A stretch of 64,000 bases of DNA from Echinicola marina (lineage in GTDB: Bacteria; Bacteroidota; Bacteroidia; Cytophagales; Cyclobacteriaceae), in contig NZ_CP080025.1 in NCBI RefSeq assembly GCF_020463795.1, positions 2,291,501 to 2,355,500 of the forward strand, in the 5' to 3' direction. The position numbers were made by a program, and so were the translations under genes. The number at the start of each line of letters is the position of its first letter. The stretch's first letter is position 1. The notes beneath the pieces are model-generated. The model was not told the origin of the DNA, ran no database searches, and worked only from the letters and a program-made list of their open reading frames with translations. Shown in pieces: positions 15,806-24,341 of this stretch.

Positions 15806-18298
15806 TTACCATGGGGATGGGATTTTTTGACCCCTCATATCCTGAAACTGGAGGTTTGGATCTTCTTCATCAGCATTCAGGAAATGTTTGAATTTGGCTC
15901 TTAACTCAGGGTTATTGACCACTTCTTTCCATTCACACGCATAAGTGTCGATCATAAACTGCATTTCTCTTTCTAACTCTTCTCCGATTCCCAAGCTGTC
16001 ATTGACCACTACATCTCGGACATATTCCATTCCTCCTTCCAGTTTATTCAGCCAAGTGGCGGTTCTCGTCAATGGTTCAGCGGTCCGGATATAGAACATC
16101 AAGAACCTATCAATGAATTTCAGGCAAGTTTCCGTATCCACATCATTGATCAATAGTTGCGCGTGTTGGGGTTTTGACCCTCCATTACCACAGATATAAA
16201 GGTTCCATCCTTTTTCAGTGGCAATGATGCCAAAGTCCTTGCTTTGTGCTTCTGCACATTCCCTGATACAGCCAGATACAGCTCCCTTAAGTTTATGCGG
16301 GGAGCGAAGTCCACGGTATCTTTCTTCCACTTGGATGGCAAATGAAACGGAATCTTGTACACCATATCGGCACCAGGTACTCCCTACACAGCTTTTTACT
16401 GTCCTTAGGGATTTGCCATATGCGTGACCGCTTTCAAAACCAGCGTTGATCAATTCTTCCCAAATGTCGGGCAACTGGTCCACCCTTGCTCCGAAAAGAT
16501 CGATTCTTTGGCCGCCAGTGATTTTGGTATAAAGGCCATATTTTTTCCCGACTTCTCCAATTACAATAAGTTTTTCTGGAGTGATTTCCCCTCCCGGGAT
16601 TCTAGGCACCACTGAGTAGGTTCCGCCTCTTTGGATATTGGCCAGAAATCGGTCGTTGGTGTCCTGGATAGTGTCCTGCTTGGTGATCAGGTCATTCCAA
16701 GTGCTTGCCAAAATAGAGGCTACTGCTGGTTTACAAACTTCACAGCCATCACCTTGACCAAATTGATCAAGTAGCTCATTATAGGTTTTGATCTTTTTGA
16801 TTTTGACCAGGTCAAGCAGCTCCTGTCTGGAGTAATCGAAATGTTCGCAAAGGACATTTTTTACAGCTTTGCCCATGGCCTTGAGCTGATGCTTTAATAG
16901 GTCGTTCACCATAGGCATACAGCCTCCGCAGCCAGTGCCAGCTTTAGTACAGGATTTGATTTCGTCTATTTTGGTGATGCCATCATTTTCTATAAGGCTA
17001 CAAATGCTTCCTTTGGAGACGTTCTCACATGAGCAGATTTGGGCTTCATCAGGAAGACTTTCTACTCCCGCGCCTACAGCTTCCTTTCCTCCTCTTGCTC
17101 CCAATATTAAGTCTTCTGGTTCAGGAGGCAAAGGCATTTTGTTTTGGCACATCTGCAATAGCATATTATAAGCAGAGGCCTCTCCTACCAAAATACCGCC
17201 CAGAAGTCGCTTTCCATCCATGGAAACATTGATGCGTTTATAGATGCCACTGTTTTTGTTTTCATAAATAATCGGCTTGGAGGGCTCAAATTCCCCAAAA
17301 GGATCTCCAAAACTTCCCACATCCACACCGATCAGTTTGAGCTTGGTGGACATGTCAAAGCCCATAAAAGGCCTAACCTCTTCATTGACCAGCTGGTTGA
17401 CTACTTGGCTGGCCATTTCATATCCTGGGGCTACCAAGCCATAAATCATGTTCTTATATGAGGCTACTTCTCCGATGGCAAAAATATTTTCATCCTCGGT
17501 TTGTAAAAACTCATTGACAATTACACCACCGCGGGGAGCAGTGGCTAGTCCACAGTCTTTGGCAAGTTCATCTCTTGGTTTGATCCCGGCTGAAATAATC
17601 AGCATTTCTACAGGTAGCTCGCTGTCATCAGCAAACTTCATGGATTCCAGCTTGCCATTGCCTTTGATTTTTTTTGTGTTTTTATTGAGATGGATTTGGA
17701 TGCCTAGCTCTTCTAGCTTTGATTGAAGTGTCGCTGAGCCGGCCTCATCAAGTTGTCTTGGCATTAGCCTAGGAGCAAATTCTATTACATGGGCCTTAAG
17801 TCCCATATCAATTACAGCTTTAGCTGCCTCCAAACCTAATAATCCACCACCTATAACCGCAGCTGTTTTTACCTTTTTGGAATAATTGATTATCGCATCC
17901 AGATCTTCCAAGGTACGGTAAACAAAAACGCCTTTTTTGTCCACGCCATCAATAGGAGGAACAAATGCGCCTGAGCCTGTAGCCAATATCAGTTTGTCAT
18001 AGGAATAATCGTGTCCCGAATGGGAAATGATTTTTTTCTGATCCCGATCGATTTTTACGATCATTTCATTGGTATGCAAAGTGATATCGTTTTCTTCATA
18101 CCATGATCTAGGTGCCATGATCAAGTCGTCAGCCGTGGATCCAGAGAAATATTCACTTAGATGGACCCTGTCATAGGCTGGCCATGGTTCTTCTCCAAAT
18201 ACGGTGATTTCAAAATCCTTTGCGGTTTCCTGTGCACAAAGTTTTTCACAAAACTTATAGCCGACCATTCCATTTCCGATTACTGCTATCTTTGTCAT
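15806..18298 (-). CDS. nirB: NAD(P)H nitrite reductase large subunit NirB
   Basis: NirB carries out the six-electron reduction of nitrite to ammonium in the cytoplasm. Domains in order are: FAD/NAD(P) pyridine-nucleotide oxidoreductase (1-300, IAVIGNGMVGYKF at 4-16 and AAVIGGGLLGLEAAK near 147); NirB C-terminal FAD part (300-400); a BFD-type 2Fe-2S domain with C422, C424, C457, C460; a second short BFD-like segment (CEVC near 519-522); and siroheme nitrite reductase half domains with the 4Fe-4S/siroheme ligands C637-x5-C643 and C677-x3-C681. At 830 aa it is full length. It is divergent from cobA, which makes the siroheme precursor, and precedes nirD. A 16-bp TACGTA-type box lies 96 bp upstream. 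Confidence 0.96.
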   Translation of the reverse strand: MTKIAVIGNGMVGYKFCEKLCAQETAKDFEITVFGEEPWPAYDRVHLSEYFSGSTADDLIMAPRSWYEENDITLHTNEMIVKIDRDQKKIISHSGHDYSYDKLILATGSGAFVPPIDGVDKKGVFVYRTLEDLDAIINYSKKVKTAAVIGGGLLGLEAAKAVIDMGLKAHVIEFAPRLMPRQLDEAGSATLQSKLEELGIQIHLNKNTKKIKGNGKLESMKFADDSELPVEMLIISAGIKPRDELAKDCGLATAPRGGVIVNEFLQTEDENIFAIGEVASYKNMIYGLVAPGYEMASQVVNQLVNEEVRPFMGFDMSTKLKLIGVDVGSFGDPFGEFEPSKPIIYENKNSGIYKRINVSMDGKRLLGGILVGEASAYNMLLQMCQNKMPLPPEPEDLILGARGGKEAVGAGVESLPDEAQICSCENVSKGSICSLIENDGITKIDEIKSCTKAGTGCGGCMPMVNDLLKHQLKAMGKAVKNVLCEHFDYSRQELLDLVKIKKIKTYNELLDQFGQGDGCEVCKPAVASILASTWNDLITKQDTIQDTNDRFLANIQRGGTYSVVPRIPGGEITPEKLIVIGEVGKKYGLYTKITGGQRIDLFGARVDQLPDIWEELINAGFESGHAYGKSLRTVKSCVGSTWCRYGVQDSVSFAIQVEERYRGLRSPHKLKGAVSGCIRECAEAQSKDFGIIATEKGWNLYICGNGGSKPQHAQLLINDVDTETCLKFIDRFLMFYIRTAEPLTRTATWLNKLEGGMEYVRDVVVNDSLGIGEELEREMQFMIDTYACEWKEVVNNPELRAKFKHFLNADEEDPNLQFQDMRGQKIPSPW

Positions 18299-18393
18299 AC
18301 GTTTGTTGGTTTATAGGTTAGGCTGTTTTTCTAAGTAATTTGACTGACTATTAGATTGATTACAGCGGCTAAGTTATAAATTAAATTTAATAA

Positions 18394-18409
18394 TACGTAA
18401 AAATACGTA
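18394..18409. promoter_or_regulatory. Putative NarL-type operator between nirB and cobA
   Basis: TACGTAAAAATACGTA here is identical to the box before moaD. It lies 45-60 bp before cobA and 96-111 bp before nirB. A weaker third half-site (TACTTA) follows at 18416. On the minus strand TAAATTTA begins four bases after the box, and on the plus strand an exact TAAATTTG lies 10 bases after it. The box thus occupies the -33 region of both presumed promoters, suggesting an activator site; this is inference. Confidence 0.62.
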
Positions 18410-18419
18410 TAAAAATACT

Positions 18420-18427
18420 TAAATTTG
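18420..18427 (+). promoter_or_regulatory. Bacteroidota -7 box of the cobA promoter
   Basis: TAAATTTG matches the TAnnTTTG consensus of the Bacteroidota primary sigma factor exactly and would give a transcript start near 18434, about 20 bases before the cobA ATG. A TTG at the -33 position is not present; the TACGTA box stands there instead. Confidence 0.55.
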
Positions 18428-18453
18428 TTTTAGTAACTAAGTAGAAAACAAGT

Positions 18454-19221
18454 ATGGACAACATAAATAAGAAACTATCGATAGTGGGAGCAGGTCCAGG
18501 AGATCCTGACTTGATTACCTTAAAAGCCATTAAAGTGCTCAAAAGTGCCGATGTGGTATTGTATGATGCGCTTGCTAATGAGGATTTATTGGCTTACGTA
18601 CCTGAGACGGCCATTAAGGTTTTTGTGGGGAAAAGGGCCGGTATGCATTCAAGACAACAACAAGAGATCAATAGGATGATTGTTGATTATGCGCAGACCT
18701 GTGGGCATGTGGTAAGGTTAAAAGGAGGAGATCCCTATGTGTTTGGTCGTGGACACGAGGAATTGGAGTATGCCGCCCAATTTGGTATTCCTACTGAGTA
18801 CGTACCAGGAATAAGTAGTGCGATGTCTGTGCCTGGACTGTCAGGGATACCTTTGACCAAGAGAGGAGTGAATGAGAGCTTTTGGGTAGTGACGGGAACT
18901 TTGAAAGATCACTCAACAGCTCAGGATTTAAAATATGCTGCGCAATCATCTGCAACCGTGATTATATTGATGGGAGTAAAAAAACTGCCTGAAATCGTTC
19001 AATTATTTAAGCAATTTCGGGGCGGAAATGAGGCTGTCGCTATGATTCAAAATGGCAGTAGACCTGATGAAAGGTTTATTTCCGCTGATCTTGAAAATAT
19101 TCTTAGTATTCAGGAAAAAGAGCAGCTGATGGCACCCTCGATCATTGTGATTGGTCAGGTAGTTAAAGAAAGAGGTAGGCAGTTGGGTAGCTATTTGGAG
19201 GGAAAAGTGTTGGTCCAATAG
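18454..19221 (+). CDS. cobA: Uroporphyrinogen-III C-methyltransferase (SUMT)
   Basis: The enzyme methylates uroporphyrinogen III at C-2 and C-7 to precorrin-2, the branch point to siroheme. Motifs: LSIVGAGPGDPDLITLKA at residues 8-25, VLYDALANEDLL near 36, VRLKGGDPYVFGRGHEE near 88, and VPGISSAMSVPGLSGIPLTKRG near 115. Length (255 aa) is that of a stand-alone SUMT, not of the trifunctional CysG. The dehydrogenase/ferrochelatase needed to finish siroheme is not encoded in this window. Divergent transcription from nirB, the siroheme enzyme, with a shared intergenic box strongly suggests a supply role for nitrite reductase. Confidence 0.94.
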   Translation: MDNINKKLSIVGAGPGDPDLITLKAIKVLKSADVVLYDALANEDLLAYVPETAIKVFVGKRAGMHSRQQQEINRMIVDYAQTCGHVVRLKGGDPYVFGRGHEELEYAAQFGIPTEYVPGISSAMSVPGLSGIPLTKRGVNESFWVVTGTLKDHSTAQDLKYAAQSSATVIILMGVKKLPEIVQLFKQFRGGNEAVAMIQNGSRPDERFISADLENILSIQEKEQLMAPSIIVIGQVVKERGRQLGSYLEGKVLVQ

Positions 19222-19444
19222 TAGTGGTTGAGAGATGTTAGATCCGAGAGATGTTTCAGCTGAATTGTGCTTTGATCTACGGTTTTTAGGAATTTAGGAT
19301 GGGGACTTTGCTTGCTTGGCCAACATATTTAGTAAATGTGACTTAATACCACTCCTTTATCCAGCATTTGGTCATTCGTTCTTATTTATTTTCCTTCTAA
19401 GCGGAAATCCTCCTAAATTGATTTTTCAATTGAATTTTCGAATT

Positions 19445-20041
19445 ATGACTGCGAATAAATTTGATAAGACCATCGAGGAGATAGATGCGATCAATGCGGA
19501 AGATCCTCATAAGGAATTGGTTAACGGTAAAGAAGTGTCCAAGGAGCTGGTTTATGGACACAGAATGTCAGGGATGTTATTGGATTTTTGCCCTGAAGCT
19601 TCAGAAACCTTGCGCTTGGCTGCCAGATGCCAACATATAAAGAGATGGGCCATCCCGAGAGAAGATTTTTCTATGGACAGAAAGGGGTATTTGATGTGGA
19701 GAACCAAACTGAAAAAGTATCATGGTGAATTGGCTGGTTCCATTATGAAGAAGCATGGCTATGAGGAGGGTGAAATCCAGAAGGTGGATGATCTGCTTAA
19801 TAAAAGAAGACTAAAAACAGACCCCGAGGTTCAGGCTTTGGAAGATGTGGTATGTTTGGTGTTTCTGAAGTATTATTTTGATGATTTTATTGTTAAACAT
19901 CAAGATGAGGAAGGGAAGCTGGTGGATATTGTTCAGAAGACATGGAAAAAAATGTCAGAAAAGGGGCATGATGCTGCTTTGGCCATGAGCCATTCCGATG
20001 CTGCTTTGACCATTGTAAAGAAAGCACTTGCAGCTACTTAG
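19445..20041 (+). CDS. DUF4202 family protein
   Basis: The 198-aa protein (ATG at 19445) matches the DUF4202 pattern: FDKTIEEIDAINAEDPHKE at the start, ELVYGHRMSGMLLDFCPEAS near residue 35, LRLAARCQHIKRWAIPRE near 57, and LEDVVCLVFLKYYFDDF near 135. The spaced His/Arg/Asp residues recall HD-type hydrolases, but no HD pair is clear and no activity is known. It lies 223 bp after cobA on the same strand and ends in a good terminator, so it may belong to the same transcript. Members of the family often sit near nitrite reductase or nitrogen genes, which agrees with the context here. Confidence 0.78.
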   Translation: MTANKFDKTIEEIDAINAEDPHKELVNGKEVSKELVYGHRMSGMLLDFCPEASETLRLAARCQHIKRWAIPREDFSMDRKGYLMWRTKLKKYHGELAGSIMKKHGYEEGEIQKVDDLLNKRRLKTDPEVQALEDVVCLVFLKYYFDDFIVKHQDEEGKLVDIVQKTWKKMSEKGHDAALAMSHSDAALTIVKKALAAT

Positions 20042-20089
20042 TGAATTTACGGGTAGTTTAATTGAAAAATTATTTTATTGAGTGATATG

Positions 20090-20126
20090 GGCTTTCTTTA
20101 GTTTTTACTGAGGAAGGCCTTTTTTT
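20090..20126 (+). terminator. Terminator after the DUF4202 gene
   Basis: GGCTTTCTTTAG (20090-20101) can pair with CTGAGGAAGGCC (20108-20119), allowing several G-U pairs, and a run of seven T follows at 20120-20126. It lies 48 bp after the stop codon. Confidence 0.75.
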
Positions 20127-20555
20127 ACACTTGGAATACTGCTAGTCCTACCGAATCCTAGATGCTTTTTTTATAGCGTTTAGGAATTTTAGAAAAGGCA
20201 ATTTTGTGATGAGTTTACTAAATGGGTAATTGCAGAATCCTGACTATTTTTTAGCTGAAATCCATTAGTTAAATTCTTAAGGCTTTTATTAGCTGTCCAA
20301 TATTTTTTTGTTTGATCTTCAAGATTAACTCCTTATTGCAATCGATTGATAGAGGTAGTCTGATATTATTTTAACAGGTTCATAACGTATATTGTCCGTT
20401 TGTGCTAAAAAGGTTGGTGATTTAAATGTGAATAGGTAATATTATAAGCTAAGTGTTTGTGTAAGTGGTGGTTTTTGAAATATTATTGTTTTTGTAAGGT
20501 GCTTTTAGGTAGGTGTTTTTCGGAAAAAATAATAATGAGACTGATCAAATACAAT
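20127..20555. other. Intergenic region without recognised gene
   Basis: About 430 bp between the terminator and the palindrome before the DUF1592 gene. It is AT-rich, has no reading frame of useful length on either strand and no recognised RNA structure. It probably contains the upstream part of the DUF1592 promoter, but no unambiguous TAnnTTTG box with a paired TTG was found. Confidence 0.5.
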
Positions 20556-20580
20556 GAATGATTTTATCGTAAAATCATTC
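20556..20580. promoter_or_regulatory. 25-bp perfect palindrome upstream of the DUF1592 gene
   Basis: GAATGATTTTA (20556-20566) and TAAAATCATTC (20570-20580) are exact inverted repeats around TCG. The palindrome ends 35 bp before the start codon. Its size and symmetry fit an operator for a dimeric regulator; an mRNA hairpin in the leader is the alternative. Confidence 0.5.
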
Positions 20581-20615
20581 GTCCATTATAAAATATTAGT
20601 TTAGTAAAGCGACTG

Positions 20616-23600
20616 ATGGAGAAGACCATTAAAAATTTGAATGCAAGAAAAATAACTTTAGGAGCAGGAATTCTTTCCGTGTTGCTTCTTGCGTTTGTAT
20701 TTATTCCGTTTGGAGAAGAGGGAGCGCATTGGACCCTATTGTTTTTAGGTAAGTTGCACCCGTTATTGGTGCACTTACCTATTGGTGTATTAATTGCACT
20801 TTTCGTTTTGGAATTGGCTCAATACTTTTCGCCATCACTGGGCTTGAAGTCAGCTTGTACTTTACTGCTTTGGTTGGCCGTAATCACCTCCATTCCCACT
20901 GTAATTGTGGGAGCATTGTTAGCAGGGAGTGGAGGCTATGGCAGTGATGTGATGGTTTGGCATAAATGGTTGGGCTTGGGTACGGCCTTGATAAGTACTT
21001 GGCTATTGGCATTGCGCTATGATATTGATGAGAAAGGGAAACCACTTTCGTCCTATAGGTTTTTATTATTGGTAAATATATTGTTCTTAAGTGCAACTGG
21101 CCACTATGGAGGTTCTTTGACTCATGGCTCTAATTACCTGACTGAAGATTTACCGGAAGAGGTAAGGGTTTTTCTGGGAGACGACCCATTTGCTTTGGAC
21201 GGTTTGGTGGCTATGGAAAGTAACGAGGTAGATGAGACTTTGTCAAAATATGCTTTTGATAAGGATATCGCACCAATTACTAAGAATTATTGTGTAAGCT
21301 GTCATAATGAAGATGAGAAAAAGGGCGGGCTTCGTTTGGATGATATTGATCCTGATATGATAAAGGGGCATGATGCTGAAACTTGGAGAGCCATGCTGAA
21401 TATGGTGAATAGTGGCGAGATGCCTCCGGAGGATGAAGATCAGCTGACAGATGAAGAGAGAAGGGTATTGGTAGATTGGATTACAGCATCTATTCACCAA
21501 GCGGTAGCACAGAAAAAATCTGAACAACAGCCAGTGATCAGAAGATTGACCAAAGATCAGTACAGCAATACCTTATCAGAGTTATTATATGTACCGGTTA
21601 AATTTGGTCAAGTGCTTCCTGATGATGCTAAGTCAGAAATGGGATTCAGTAATAATGGACAGGTGCTTCAGGTTTCTCCTTTGCATATAGAATATTATAA
21701 GCAAATTGCCAGAAATGCACTCGATAAGGCCATTGTCCCAGAAGAGAAACCGGAAAGTACCCATTATAGGATCAAATTTGGCAAGGGGATAGGAAAGGGG
21801 AAAACTGCTGGAATGATAGGAGGCTATCAAAGTGCACCCATAAATTCCGATGATTTTATTGTAGAGATTCTAGATGAAAAGGGGCAACCCAAAATAGGAA
21901 AAGATAGTGCGAGTAAGGCTGAGCTGGATCGCATCAAGAAGGATATTGGCGTAGGCATGAGGGGTTCACATGCTGATCGCTATCAAGTAGTAGATGAAGG
22001 GATCATCCTTTATTCAGCATTACCACACAAAGAGGTTACTCCTAAATCTTGGCAAGGGCCATCCCCCAATTTGAAGTTGTTGTTTAGAAAGCATTTTCCT
22101 GAGCAGGGTAATTTTGAGTTGAGGGTAAAAGCTTCCCGTGGATATCAGTGGGAGATACAGAAGGAGGGATTGATAAGTTTAAGAAATGATCAGCCCGCTG
22201 AAAATCTTCCTGGAGCCATTGTTCTAGAAGCCTCGAAAGCCTTGAAGTCAGAAAACCTGATAAAGAAAGGGAATTTTTATAGACCTAAAGAACTTACCAA
22301 TCCTAGCTGGGCCTATTATGAGTTTGAAGCTCCAAAAGATGGATATTACCAAATTGATTTTGAACACCCTTATGTAGGAGCTGATGGGATGCCTTCCTTG
22401 GAAATGAGATTGGACAAGTTTAAGTTGGAAGAGCGTTTCCACTTTATGGATGATAAAAAAGACCTTGCAAAAATGTATACGCCATTGACCATGGCGTATC
22501 TGAAAGCTGGAAAGCATAAATTCACCATTGGAGGGAAATTCTTTACAGGCTTTAGTAAAGTAACCATAAGTCCATTCCCTGAAGACCATCCAGTAACTAT
22601 ACAGTTGAAATCAGAAGCTGATAAAAGTCGTCAAAAATATGAAAATGATGTGCCAGTGATCAGAACCTTTGCAGGTTCTAGGACTGATGATGGGATGGAT
22701 TATAAAACTTTTGATGATTTCAAGACGGTAAGCTCCAAGGTGGGTGATTTTGAGCACCTGACTTTCAAGGGAAGATTGGAGAATCTACCAATCCCAATGA
22801 TCGATACAGTGGAGACAGAGATACTGGCCAATATCATGATTTTGGGATTGTGGAATGATTATTTGGTCAAGGACAATGAAGATTCGGGGCCTCCATTATT
22901 GATCAATGAATTGGAATTTGAGGCTCCATATTACCCAGTTTGGCCTCCTAAGAGCCATACGGAGATCTTTTTCCCTTCTTCCAAGGAGGATGACAAAGAG
23001 GCTTACACGAAAGAGGTTGTTAAGAAATTTATGGAGCGAGCTTACCGTAAACCTATCGAGGATTCGGAATTGGAGCCATATATGGAATTCTGGAAAGGCA
23101 TCAAGGATGATTATCCACGCTATGAGGAAGGTGTTAAGGAGGTTTTGGTAGCTGTCCTTTGTTCTCCAAATTTCATTTACCTAGCAGAACCAGAAAAAGA
23201 AACAGAAGAGGAAGAGAAGGAATTCTTCTTGGCATCCAGATTGGCCTATTTCTTATGGGATTCTGCACCCGATGAAGAGTTATTGGAACTGGCAGAAGAC
23301 GAAGATCTTCATAAAGAGCGATATTTGAAAAAACAGGTTGCCAGGATGGTTAAGGATGATCGGATTTGGAATATGGTGAGGTCATTCAGTAATGAGTGGC
23401 TAAGGGTGGACCGTCATGAAGCCATGAGCACCAATGTGAATCAATATGCCGATTATACCCGCTTTGTAAAAAGGGATATGGCTGAAGAAACTTATCATTT
23501 TATGCACTATGTCTTAGAGCAAGACCTGAGCATTATGAATATGATAGAGTCCGATTTTGCCATGCTCAATCAAAATCTAGCTGAGTTTTATGGCATTGAG

Positions 23601-24227
23601 GATGTAAAAGGAAGTCATTTTAGACCAGTTGCGATTACGCCGGATATGCATCGTGGAGGATTGTTGTCTCAAGGTGCCTTCCTAAGTGGACACTCAGACG
23701 GAACCCAGGCGCATGCGATTAAAAGGGCGGTATGGCTCAAAACCAAGATTCTTGGAGACAGGCCTCCGGCCCCGCCACCAAATGTCCCAGAGCTTGATCC
23801 TGAAACACCAGGATTTGATGAATTGACACTAAAGGAGCAATTGTTTGTTCATAGGGATAAGGCGGCCTGCATGGATTGTCATAAAAAGATAGATCCTTAC
23901 GGGATCGTATTTGAAAACTATAATGCAGTGGGAAGGTTCCAGACTGTGGCTATGGATAAACCAATCGACACGGAGGCAGAACTTCCTAGTGGAGAGCAGG
24001 TTGATGGAATTGATGAAATAAAGTCGTATATTTTAAATATGAAAAAGGATGATTTTACCAGATCCTTGGTAAAACATTTGTTTTCATATGCAATGGGAAG
24101 AGATGTGACTTTTGTTGATGAAAGGGAAATTGAATCTATTGTGAAAGAAGTAAGGTCGGATGATTATCGATTCCAATCTGTAATTGAAAACATCGTTTTG
24201 AGTCCTTCTTTTAGAGGGGGAAATTAA
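20616..24227 (+). CDS. DUF1592-family (PSCyt) protein with N-terminal membrane domain and two CxxCH motifs
   Basis: The 1203-aa protein starts with a membrane domain of five to six helices resembling DUF2231 (residues 15-165, with KLHPLLVHLPIGVLIALF). A cytochrome-c-like segment of planctomycete type follows, with the heme motif C226-V-S-C229-H. Next come the DUF1587/DUF1592/DUF1595/DUF1588/DUF1585 blocks: RRLTKDQYSNTLSELLY near 310, a carbohydrate-binding-like region near 530-650, ERAYRKPIEDSELEPY near 810, LASRLAYFLWDSAPDEELL near 870, GGLLSQGAFLSGHSDGTQ near 1015 and a second CMDCHKKIDPYG near 1090. Such proteins are thought to be envelope c-type cytochromes of unknown reaction. It is followed 114 bp later by a DUF1552 gene, its usual partner. 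Confidence 0.88.
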   Translation: MEKTIKNLNARKITLGAGILSVLLLAFVFIPFGEEGAHWTLLFLGKLHPLLVHLPIGVLIALFVLELAQYFSPSLGLKSACTLLLWLAVITSIPTVIVGALLAGSGGYGSDVMVWHKWLGLGTALISTWLLALRYDIDEKGKPLSSYRFLLLVNILFLSATGHYGGSLTHGSNYLTEDLPEEVRVFLGDDPFALDGLVAMESNEVDETLSKYAFDKDIAPITKNYCVSCHNEDEKKGGLRLDDIDPDMIKGHDAETWRAMLNMVNSGEMPPEDEDQLTDEERRVLVDWITASIHQAVAQKKSEQQPVIRRLTKDQYSNTLSELLYVPVKFGQVLPDDAKSEMGFSNNGQVLQVSPLHIEYYKQIARNALDKAIVPEEKPESTHYRIKFGKGIGKGKTAGMIGGYQSAPINSDDFIVEILDEKGQPKIGKDSASKAELDRIKKDIGVGMRGSHADRYQVVDEGIILYSALPHKEVTPKSWQGPSPNLKLLFRKHFPEQGNFELRVKASRGYQWEIQKEGLISLRNDQPAENLPGAIVLEASKALKSENLIKKGNFYRPKELTNPSWAYYEFEAPKDGYYQIDFEHPYVGADGMPSLEMRLDKFKLEERFHFMDDKKDLAKMYTPLTMAYLKAGKHKFTIGGKFFTGFSKVTISPFPEDHPVTIQLKSEADKSRQKYENDVPVIRTFAGSRTDDGMDYKTFDDFKTVSSKVGDFEHLTFKGRLENLPIPMIDTVETEILANIMILGLWNDYLVKDNEDSGPPLLINELEFEAPYYPVWPPKSHTEIFFPSSKEDDKEAYTKEVVKKFMERAYRKPIEDSELEPYMEFWKGIKDDYPRYEEGVKEVLVAVLCSPNFIYLAEPEKETEEEEKEFFLASRLAYFLWDSAPDEELLELAEDEDLHKERYLKKQVARMVKDDRIWNMVRSFSNEWLRVDRHEAMSTNVNQYADYTRFVKRDMAEETYHFMHYVLEQDLSIMNMIESDFAMLNQNLAEFYGIEDVKGSHFRPVAITPDMHRGGLLSQGAFLSGHSDGTQAHAIKRAVWLKTKILGDRPPAPPPNVPELDPETPGFDELTLKEQLFVHRDKAACMDCHKKIDPYGIVFENYNAVGRFQTVAMDKPIDTEAELPSGEQVDGIDEIKSYILNMKKDDFTRSLVKHLFSYAMGRDVTFVDEREIESIVKEVRSDDYRFQSVIENIVLSPSFRGGN

Positions 24228-24341
24228 GGAAGATTTGTAAGTTAATTGATATATAAAACCGGGCTTAGGTTTATTCTTTATGATAATACAAATAGGCTTC
24301 GGTACATTGGAAAATGAATTAATGAGAAAGACAAAATAATC

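Noticed and set aside
18595-18804. TACGTA hexamers at 18595-18600 and 18799-18804 inside cobA
   Set aside because: Single hexamers without a partner at 4-bp spacing and inside coding sequence; the hexamer alone is expected by chance in AT-rich DNA.
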